16,858 nt of DNA from SVTX01 sp045132775 (lineage in GTDB: Bacteria > Bacillota > Clostridia > Oscillospirales > CAG-272): contig JBGUSX010000057.1 in the NCBI GenBank assembly GCA_045132775.1, positions 1 through 16,858 on the forward strand, read 5' to 3'. The position numbers and the translations under genes are program-made. This document shows positions 7,069-13,004 of this stretch, in pieces; within the stretch, counting starts at the first letter, position 1; each line of letters opens with the position of its first letter. The notes beneath the pieces were generated by a model. The model saw only the letters and a program-made list of their open reading frames with translations, was not told the DNA's origin and did not search any database.

Positions 7069-9258
7069 TTAATTGTGGTGGTCGTATTCGTAATAGTCGT
7101 CTATCGCGCCCTTGAGCATCTCACAGCTTCTGGCTAGGCTTGCGCCCTTGACCTGTGCTCCTGCGATATCAAAGTGTCCGCCGCCCTTGAGCCTTTCAAG
7201 AATGAGCTGAACGTTGACGTCGCCCTTTGAACGACCCGAGATCACAACGTCGTTGCCTATCTTGATTAGCGCAAAGGATGCGTTGACTCCCTTGATACGC
7301 AAGAGGTTGTCCGCTACCTTTGCGGCGAGGACTCTGTTTTGCGGAGAGAGATCGTCGTCAGCGGTCATCCAGGTTATCGCGATATCGTTTCTGTAAAGTC
7401 TTGCCTTGGATTCGAACTGTCCCGTTATGAGCAATTCGTCGATCGTTTCGTTGAAGAATTCCTTTACTACTCCCGTATGCGCGCCGCGCGTGTAGAGGTA
7501 GTGTGTTATCTCAAAGGTCTGCGCGCCTGCATTTCTCGTGAAATTGTTTGTGTCAAGCATTATTCCCGAGAGGAGCACCTCTGCCTCTTCCTTGTGGAGC
7601 GTATCTCCGAATCTCGAGTGGAAGAGTATCTCCGCCACTATCTCGCTGGCACTCGACTTCGTAGCCTCAACGTACTGAAGGAAGGGCTGGAAGGAGAGGG
7701 CGTTTGCCATACGGTGATGGTCTATCATTGCTATATCGCGCACCGATCTTGCAAGCTCGGGGAGAAGGAATATATAAGGATTGTTAACGTCGCAGATGAT
7801 GAGCACCGTCTCCGCGTTTACAAGGTCCATGGCGGCGGAGGGGGATATGAATATATCGTCGTAGATCTCAAGGGGGGAGAGCTGTGCCATGCAGATCTCA
7901 AAGCACTCCGCTCCCTTGTCAACGACTATGTTGACAGGTATGTTTCTGTCGTCTCCCTCGCTGTGCATCTCGTCGATGACCGAAAGGGCAAATCTCGCGG
8001 CACCGACACAGGAGCCTATCGAGTCGAAGTCGGGGGAGGCGTGACCCATAATAATAACGTTTGAAGCCTTTTTTATCTTGGTCTCAAGCAGATCTCCGCT
8101 GACTCTCGAAACTATTGCGGTATTGTTCTCGATGGTCTTGTGCGTTCCTCCGAAGAAGATGAAGCCCGTGGAGTCCTTTCTTCTGACTGCCACCTGGTTT
8201 CCGCCTCGCTGGATCGCCATGCTGAGTGCGGCGGAAGCGTTTTTCTCCTTTTCGGAGAGGGTGCTGCCCGTTGCACTGATACCCATTGACACGGTTACGG
8301 GGAAGCTGTTATCTCCGACCTTCAGTGCCATTATTTTTTTCTGAATATCAAATTCGTTCTTTATCTGTATTTCAAGCTGCTCCTGTGAGAAGACGGCTAT
8401 ATATTTGTCTCTGGCATGCTCACGGATAAAGCCGTGCATCCCGGCGACCCAGTCGCGAAGGATGTTCTCAGCCTCAGCTGATGCGGAGCGGTGGTCTGCT
8501 CTTACGTACTGGGTGAGCTCCTGGAGGTTATCGAGCTGAACGTAGGCTACGATGGGGCTCTCCGCCTCGTGCATCTCAAGAAGAGATAGGTAATCCTCGA
8601 CCGCTCTGAATACTATGAAGTAATAATTCTCGCCGTCGAGCTTGAAGATGTAGGATATCGCCTCGTAGCGTCTGCCGTCGGCAAGTCTTGTTATCGAGCT
8701 TTCGTGGAGCTCAAGCTCCTCGGGGAGCTCGAACATCTGCTCACCAATGTAAAAGTCTCTGTTTTTCGCCTCAGAGATGAGTGTCTTGATCGGTACCGAG
8801 CAGAATTCCGAGAGCATTATTCCGCTGACCGCACTCTTGAAGCCGAGCACGTCCTGGAGCGCGCCATTCATGATCATTGCCTTTCCCTTTGAGTCGCAGA
8901 TCGCGTAGGGAAGGTCGATGACGTTGCGGAACATATCGTATATCTCTGTCTCAAATCTTGCGGATTCAAGCCTTGCGCGGCGAGTCTTTTTGTTTCTTAT
9001 TGCATAAACCAGGCACGTGATACCCGCGGTGCAGAGATAGAGCGGAAGCGAAAGATAGCACACCGCGGTTATAATATCGGAATTCGTTTCGTTACGCACG
9101 AAGAGGTCGAGGGCTGTGCAGAGTGCAAAAAGCACTATCGCCTCGATACATGCGAATATCATGGGAGCCGAGAGATCGGGATAAAACCGCTCGCTCCGAC
9201 GGAGCCCCGAGTGCTCTGCGAGCCGTGTTTTTAATTCTTTTTTCTGTTTTTTGCTCAT
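7069..9258 (-). CDS. gdpP: cyclic-di-AMP phosphodiesterase GdpP (DHH/DHHA1, degenerate GGDEF)
   Basis: GdpP hydrolyses c-di-AMP to pApA and so sets the second-messenger level controlling potassium uptake, osmotic balance and cell-wall stress. This 729-residue protein is about 70 residues longer than the B. subtilis protein. It has two transmembrane helices (about 33-53 and 63-87), a PAS-like segment (about 105-220), and a degenerate GGDEF domain (about 235-360) in which DKYIAVF (284-290) stands near the usual signature, so no cyclase activity is expected. The DHH phosphoesterase follows, with HASPDFD (406-412), CD (489-490) and DHHR (513-516) as metal ligands. The DHHA1 part ends with GGGH (692-695). 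All expected metal residues are present. Its ATG overlaps the stop of the upstream membrane gene as ATGA (9255-9258), with GGAG seven bases upstream. Confidence 0.95.
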   Translation of the reverse strand: MSKKQKKELKTRLAEHSGLRRSERFYPDLSAPMIFACIEAIVLFALCTALDLFVRNETNSDIITAVCYLSLPLYLCTAGITCLVYAIRNKKTRRARLESARFETEIYDMFRNVIDLPYAICDSKGKAMIMNGALQDVLGFKSAVSGIMLSEFCSVPIKTLISEAKNRDFYIGEQMFELPEELELHESSITRLADGRRYEAISYIFKLDGENYYFIVFRAVEDYLSLLEMHEAESPIVAYVQLDNLQELTQYVRADHRSASAEAENILRDWVAGMHGFIREHARDKYIAVFSQEQLEIQIKNEFDIQKKIMALKVGDNSFPVTVSMGISATGSTLSEKEKNASAALSMAIQRGGNQVAVRRKDSTGFIFFGGTHKTIENNTAIVSRVSGDLLETKIKKASNVIIMGHASPDFDSIGSCVGAARFALSVIDEMHSEGDDRNIPVNIVVDKGAECFEICMAQLSPLEIYDDIFISPSAAMDLVNAETVLIICDVNNPYIFLLPELARSVRDIAMIDHHRMANALSFQPFLQYVEATKSSASEIVAEILFHSRFGDTLHKEEAEVLLSGIMLDTNNFTRNAGAQTFEITHYLYTRGAHTGVVKEFFNETIDELLITGQFESKARLYRNDIAITWMTADDDLSPQNRVLAAKVADNLLRIKGVNASFALIKIGNDVVISGRSKGDVNVQLILERLKGGGHFDIAGAQVKGASLARSCEMLKGAIDDYYEYDHHN

Positions 9259-10430
9259 TGATCTTCTCCTTTACGGTAGTGATCCTTTGCCCACGTATCC
9301 GTGCGTGCAAAGATTATGCAGAATGCGCCTATGAGCGCGAGTACGCTGATTATTGATGCCGAGAGAGCGTTTGTGGCGAGGACTATGCCTATCCAGACGG
9401 CTATCGCCAGAAATCCTATCTTCTTCGGGAGTGCCGCGATCTTTTCCCATCCGATGAGAAGAAGCGCGGGGATTAAAATGAGCGAAAGGTTTTCAGCCGC
9501 TATCGCGACAAACGAGGGTGAGTGCGATGCTCCCGACGTGTAGGAGAACACGTGCGCTACAAGGAACACGATCGCGGCGGTGCAGGACACGGTGACGGGC
9601 GTTTCGGAGGATTCAAGGAGAGAATCTCTTTCAAAGTGCGAGAAGAGCGAGCACTGTGTCTTGTGCGCAAAAAATCCCGTTGTCAATATTGCCACGGTCA
9701 CAAGACCCGGCATAAGATTGATCGCCGATGCGCCGAGTGCCCGTATTTCTATCAGTAATGTCTCATCCAGCTTGACCGCACCTGTTCTCTCGATAGCAAA
9801 CCGCAAAGCCCACTCGATGCTGTTCTGCAGATATACGACTGCGTTTTCGATGATCTCTCTGTTGACCGTTCCGTTCTGCCAGGCGATATATCCCAGGACC
9901 GCGAGAAGAAGCTCGACTGCCGCTGTGGCGGTGAAGACTGCTATGGATCTTGCGCGTCCGAGTCCGCGCCTTGCGGTAAGACCCAAAGCAAGTGCGGGCG
10001 GGAGATATATGAGTGAGAGAAGCGTGAGCGGAATGCTCTGTGTCACGGCAAAAGCCAAAGCCGCCGACAAAAGCGGAGTGCCTATGACAAGGGCAAGATT
10101 TTTCTTTTCCGCCGCCGCTGTTGCCGCGGAATAGATACCCGAGATAAGCACAGTGCCGAGAATAACAACAACGGGCACGGGGTCCTTGAGGTAGGACAGG
10201 AAAAAGGTTATTGCGAGAGCGCAGATGGCGATGCCGCCAAAGCTCTTAACCAAGAGCATAAGGAGTGCAGATGCGATCATACACGCGACCCAGGCAACAG
10301 GGACGATCGCAGTCGAGCCTGTAAGCGAGAGGGGGAGGATGAGGGAGAGAATAGGTATGATTATTGCCATACATACGTATGAGATCATAGTTTTACGGTC
10401 CTTTTGACGCTTTGCTGTTTCGCGGTACAT
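9255..10430 (-). CDS. DUF2232 (YybS-like) multi-pass membrane protein
   Basis: This 391-residue integral membrane protein has about nine to eleven hydrophobic segments, a basic N-terminus (MYRETAKRQKDRK) and a charged C-terminal tail. I assign it to DUF2232/YybS from its hydrophobic pattern, size and position directly before gdpP, as in B. subtilis yybS-yybT; the molecular function is not known. The start at 10430 is preferred over the ATG at 10475 for two reasons: GGGAG lies five bases upstream (10440-10436), and the promoter at 10492-10520 would start transcription only about ten bases before 10475, leaving that ATG without a ribosome-binding site. The four-base overlap with gdpP suggests translational coupling and a shared membrane role in c-di-AMP physiology, which is inference. 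Confidence 0.75.
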   Translation of the reverse strand: MYRETAKRQKDRKTMISYVCMAIIIPILSLILPLSLTGSTAIVPVAWVACMIASALLMLLVKSFGGIAICALAITFFLSYLKDPVPVVVILGTVLISGIYSAATAAAEKKNLALVIGTPLLSAALAFAVTQSIPLTLLSLIYLPPALALGLTARRGLGRARSIAVFTATAAVELLLAVLGYIAWQNGTVNREIIENAVVYLQNSIEWALRFAIERTGAVKLDETLLIEIRALGASAINLMPGLVTVAILTTGFFAHKTQCSLFSHFERDSLLESSETPVTVSCTAAIVFLVAHVFSYTSGASHSPSFVAIAAENLSLILIPALLLIGWEKIAALPKKIGFLAIAVWIGIVLATNALSASIISVLALIGAFCIIFARTDTWAKDHYRKGEDQ

Positions 10431-10491
10431 ATTCTCTCCCTTCCTGCTCGCGTGTGCGCGGGCATATTTTTCCATATTAAATCATTATATG

Positions 10492-10520
10492 ATTATATCA
10501 TATCTTTTTCAATTTGTAAA
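10492..10520 (-). promoter_or_regulatory. promoter of the DUF2232-gdpP-rplI-dnaB run
   Basis: Read leftward, TTTACA (10520-10515) and TATAAT (10497-10492) are separated by 17 bases, and TGA directly before the -10 makes it an extended -10. This is a near-consensus housekeeping promoter. Transcription should begin near 10485, giving a leader of about 55 bases before the ATG at 10430. A second TATAAT at 10489-10484 overlaps the start region. Confidence 0.85.
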
Positions 10521-10631
10521 CAGATTTGCGACTTTTTTTCTTGTTTCTCGAATTTTTTTCTTTTATTTTACGTGTCCTTGATCATGATGACAAAAAATCA
10601 ATAAAAAATTCAATAAATTTTCAAAAACCTC
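10521..10631. other. AT-rich divergent intergenic spacer
   Basis: This stretch lies between the two back-to-back promoters and is very AT-rich, with runs of T and A. No open frame with a ribosome-binding site, RNA gene or clear dyad is visible. Such A/T tracts can act as UP elements or bendable DNA for both flanking promoters, but nothing specific can be named. Confidence 0.4.
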
Positions 10632-10660
10632 TTGCAATTTTGAAAAAAATGTGGTACAAT
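10632..10660 (+). promoter_or_regulatory. promoter of the rimP-nusA-infB operon, with dyad over the -10
   Basis: TTGCAA (10632-10637) and TACAAT (10655-10660) are separated by 17 bases, and TGG before the -10 makes it an extended -10. The start should be near 10667. An inverted repeat TGTGG (10650-10654)/CCACA (10663-10667) brackets the -10 symmetrically, as an operator would. No regulator can be named. Confidence 0.75.
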
Positions 10661-10684
10661 ACCCACAGTATCATAGTAGTGTCG

Positions 10685-10720
10685 TGAGTGGGTTGCAAGA
10701 TCCACTCATAAATTTTGTTT
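10685..10720 (+). promoter_or_regulatory. leader hairpin upstream of rimP (possible attenuator)
   Basis: In the short leader, TGAGTGG (10685-10691) pairs with CCACTCA (10702-10708), with a further G-U pair, and a T-rich stretch (TAAATTTTGTTT, 10709-10720) follows. This resembles a weak intrinsic terminator placed before the rimP ribosome-binding site (AGAGG, 10722-10726). NusA, encoded in this operon, stimulates hairpin-dependent termination, so feedback attenuation is plausible but unproven. Confidence 0.45.
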
Positions 10721-10734
10721 AAGAGGTTTTTGAT

Positions 10735-11217
10735 ATGAAGAGCAATTCCGGAAAAAATATTGCCTCGGTCGTGCGCGAGATAGTCACTCCCGTGGCGGAC
10801 GAGATGGGCTTTTTCATCTGGGACGTTGAATTCGTAAAAGAGGGCGCGGACAAATATCTCCGCATCACGCTTGACAACGAAGAGGGCATAAATATCAACG
10901 ATTGCGAGGCGTTCCACCGCGCCATCGACCCGCTTTTAGACGAGGCTGACCCGATAAGTGAGTCTTACATCCTCGAGGTCTCCTCCCCAGGTATCGAGCG
11001 TGAGCTCAAGTACCCCGAGCATATCGACGCTTGCGAGGGCTGGGACGTCGAGGTCAAGCTTTACGCTCCGAAGAACGGTGCAAAGCAGTTCCGCGGAGTT
11101 CTGGTCGGTTATGATGCCGACGGCAACATCGTGATCGAAAACGGCGGCGAGAACATCGTTTTCAAGCCCGAGGAGGTCGCTAAGATATCGACCTATTTCG
11201 ATTTTTCAAATTCGTAA
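10735..11217 (+). CDS. rimP: ribosome maturation factor RimP
   Basis: RimP binds free 30S subunits and assists late assembly around the central pseudoknot and S12. The 160-residue protein has the usual length and two-domain build. The N-terminal alpha/beta domain includes GFFIWDVEFV (25-34), YLRITLDNEEG (41-51), INDCEAFHRAI (54-64) and the family hallmark YILEVSSPGIER (78-89). The C-terminal SH3-like barrel covers about 92-156. AGAGG lies eight bases before the ATG. It is the first gene of the operon, 44 bases before the nusA ATG; rimP directly before nusA is conserved in most bacteria. Confidence 0.97.
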   Translation: MKSNSGKNIASVVREIVTPVADEMGFFIWDVEFVKEGADKYLRITLDNEEGININDCEAFHRAIDPLLDEADPISESYILEVSSPGIERELKYPEHIDACEGWDVEVKLYAPKNGAKQFRGVLVGYDADGNIVIENGGENIVFKPEEVAKISTYFDFSNS

Positions 11218-11261
11218 AATAAAAACACACATACACCGATTTATTGAAAGGATCAGTAAAA

Positions 11262-12302
11262 ATGAACAAAGAATTTTTTGCGGCGCTCCAGCTTCTTGAA
11301 AAGGAGAAGGGCATTCCCCAGGAGTACATGATCGAGAAGATCGAGGCGGCATTGATCTCCGCATTCAAAAAGGAATACGGCAGCAACACCAACGTGCGCG
11401 TTAACATCGATCCCGTCAAGGAGGACGTAAGAGTCTATCAGCAGAAAGAGGTCGTTGAGGTGGTCGAGGACCCCGGAACGCAGATCTCGCTTGAGGATGC
11501 AAAGGCAATAAGCAAGAGAAATACGCTTGGCAAGATCGTTGAGTTTGAGGTAAAGACAAAGAACTTCCGCCGGCTCTCTGCAGGTGCGGCTAAGTCGGTC
11601 ATCATTCAGGGTATCCGCGAGGGTGAGCACAAGGCTATGCAGGAGGCATACGAGTCAAAGCGCGAGGAGATCATCACCGCGACGGTTGACAAGGTGGACT
11701 ACGAGACGGGCGCTATCGTTCTCAACACGGGAACGGGCAGAGCGGTGCTTCCCAAGTCCGAGCAGATCCCCGGAGAGTTCTTCAAGGTCGGAGACAAGAT
11801 CAAGGTATTCATTCAGGAGGTCAACAAAGAGCTTCGCGGTCCTCTGGTTACTCTCTCAAGAGTCCATCCCGGATTCGTCCGCCGTATGTTCGAGCTCGAG
11901 ATCCCCGAGATCGCTGACGGTGTCGTTGTGATCAAGGGTGTTTCCCGTGAGGCAGGCTCCAGAACCAAAATTGCGGTTTATTCAAGAGACGAGAGCGTTG
12001 ACGCGGTAGGCGCGTGCATCGGTGCTCACGGAATGAGAATAGATGCGATCCTCTCCGAGCTTTGCGGCGAGAAGATCGATATAGTCAAGTACAGCGAGGT
12101 TCCCGAGGAGTACGTCAGCGAGGCTCTCTCTCCCGCGACAGTTCTCGGTGTAGAGATGGACGGCGAGAGATTCTGCCGTGTTACCGTTGCTCCCGAGCAG
12201 CTCTCCCTTGCGATAGGTGCTAAGGGACAGAACGTTCGTCTTGCGGCGAAGCTCACGGGTATCAAGATCGATATCAACGCAGAGGGACTCGAGAAGAACT
12301 GA
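11262..12302 (+). CDS. nusA: transcription termination/antitermination factor NusA
   Basis: NusA binds RNA polymerase and nascent RNA, promoting pausing and hairpin-dependent termination. The 346-residue protein, close to the 371 of B. subtilis, has an N-terminal RNAP-binding domain (about 1-125), an S1 domain (about 137-201), KH1 (about 203-275) with GAHGMR (254-259) where GPxG-type loops are usual, and KH2 (about 282-345) with GAKGQNVRLAAKLTG (319-333). The conserved linker SREAGSRTKIAVYSRD (228-243) is intact. It lacks the acidic repeats of proteobacterial NusA, as expected for Gram-positives. The ATG at 11262 is preferred over an in-frame TTG at 11244, because the AAAGGA ribosome-binding site (11247-11252) lies between them. 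Confidence 0.97.
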   Translation: MNKEFFAALQLLEKEKGIPQEYMIEKIEAALISAFKKEYGSNTNVRVNIDPVKEDVRVYQQKEVVEVVEDPGTQISLEDAKAISKRNTLGKIVEFEVKTKNFRRLSAGAAKSVIIQGIREGEHKAMQEAYESKREEIITATVDKVDYETGAIVLNTGTGRAVLPKSEQIPGEFFKVGDKIKVFIQEVNKELRGPLVTLSRVHPGFVRRMFELEIPEIADGVVVIKGVSREAGSRTKIAVYSRDESVDAVGACIGAHGMRIDAILSELCGEKIDIVKYSEVPEEYVSEALSPATVLGVEMDGERFCRVTVAPEQLSLAIGAKGQNVRLAAKLTGIKIDINAEGLEKN

Positions 12303-12318
12303 TAATTCATTTTGCGCC

Positions 12319-12349
12319 GTGTATGAGATGCGACACGCGTATCGTACAT
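12319..12349 (+). other. stem-loop between nusA and ylxR
   Basis: In the 66-base gap, TGTATGAGATGCG (12320-12332) folds back on CGCGTATCGTACA (12336-12348) with a three-base loop, two G-U pairs and one mismatch. No T-run follows, so it is unlikely to be a terminator. It could be an RNase processing site, a stability element, or a protein-binding hairpin in the operon mRNA. The ylxR ribosome-binding site follows at once. Confidence 0.45.
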
Positions 12350-12368
12350 AGGTGAAAAGGAGAATCAA

Positions 12369-12650
12369 ATGCAAGAGCAAAAGGTAAAAAAGATCCCCGT
12401 GCGCCAGTGTCTTGGCTGCAACGAGCATAAGCCGAAGCGCGAGCTTGTCAGAGTCGTAAGACTTCCCTCGGGCGAGGCGGTGCTCGACCTCAAAGGAAAG
12501 GTCTCGGGCAGGGGAGCATATATTTGTCCGTCGGCGTCTTGCTTCAAAAAAGCGAGAAAGTCAAAGAGGATAGAGCGTGCGCTCGAGTGTGAGATCCCCG
12601 AGGAGGTATTCGACTCTATGGAGGTTCTCATCTCGGAGGCAGAGACATGA
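12369..12650 (+). CDS. ylxR: YlxR (DUF448) RNA-binding protein
   Basis: This 93-residue basic protein has the YlxR/DUF448 pattern: RQCLGC (12-17), ELVRVVR (25-31), LDLKGKVSGRGAYIC (39-53) and a fourth cysteine at 58. The cysteines at 14, 17, 53 and 58 could hold a metal or simply be structural. The family lies in nusA-infB operons across Bacillota and binds RNA; in B. subtilis it has been linked to modulation of RNase P, which I recall from the literature and cannot test here. AAGGAG lies six bases before the ATG. Its stop overlaps the next start (ATGA), indicating coupled translation. Confidence 0.93.
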   Translation: MQEQKVKKIPVRQCLGCNEHKPKRELVRVVRLPSGEAVLDLKGKVSGRGAYICPSASCFKKARKSKRIERALECEIPEEVFDSMEVLISEAET

Positions 12651-12979
12651 CACAGGAGAGAGGACTTCTCGGAGTCATAGGTCTTTGCAGGGGTGCAGGA
12701 CGTGCCGTCATCGGCACGCCGATGGTCTGCGAGGCGCTTCGCAAGGGGGCGCGCGAGGTCATCGTGATAGAAGCATCCGACACGTCGGACAACACACACA
12801 AGAAAATAACGGACAAGTGCGCATATTATAAGGTAAAGCACGTAAGGATAGAGTCCGATTCGCTCACGCTCGGCGCGGCGGTCGGAAAGGGCGCGGTCGC
12901 GGCGGTAATGATAAACGACGCGGGTTTCTGCCGCGCGGTTGAAAAAAAGCTCGCAGAGTCGGGCAAAACTACATCGTAA
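12647..12979 (+). CDS. ylxQ: L7Ae-family ribosomal-like protein YlxQ
   Basis: The 110-residue protein belongs to the L7Ae/L30e/S12e family, whose members bind kink-turn RNA. Visible features are GVIGLCRGAGRAVIGTPMV (9-27), REVIVIEASDTSDNTHKKI (36-54, the usual beta-strand then substrate loop) and VAAVMINDAGFCRAV (84-98). It starts inside the ylxR stop codon and ends 25 bases before the infB start. It probably binds a structured RNA of the ribosome or of this operon; the target is unknown. It could equally be named an L7Ae-type 50S-associated protein. Confidence 0.9.
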   Translation: MTQERGLLGVIGLCRGAGRAVIGTPMVCEALRKGAREVIVIEASDTSDNTHKKITDKCAYYKVKHVRIESDSLTLGAAVGKGAVAAVMINDAGFCRAVEKKLAESGKTTS

Positions 12980-13004
12980 ACTTGAAAGGCAGGGGTAATA
13001 ATTT

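Noticed and set aside
10431..10475. Start of the DUF2232 gene at the upstream ATG 10475
   Set aside because: It has no ribosome-binding site and is too close to the predicted transcription start. The ATG at 10430 has GGGAG at the right distance.
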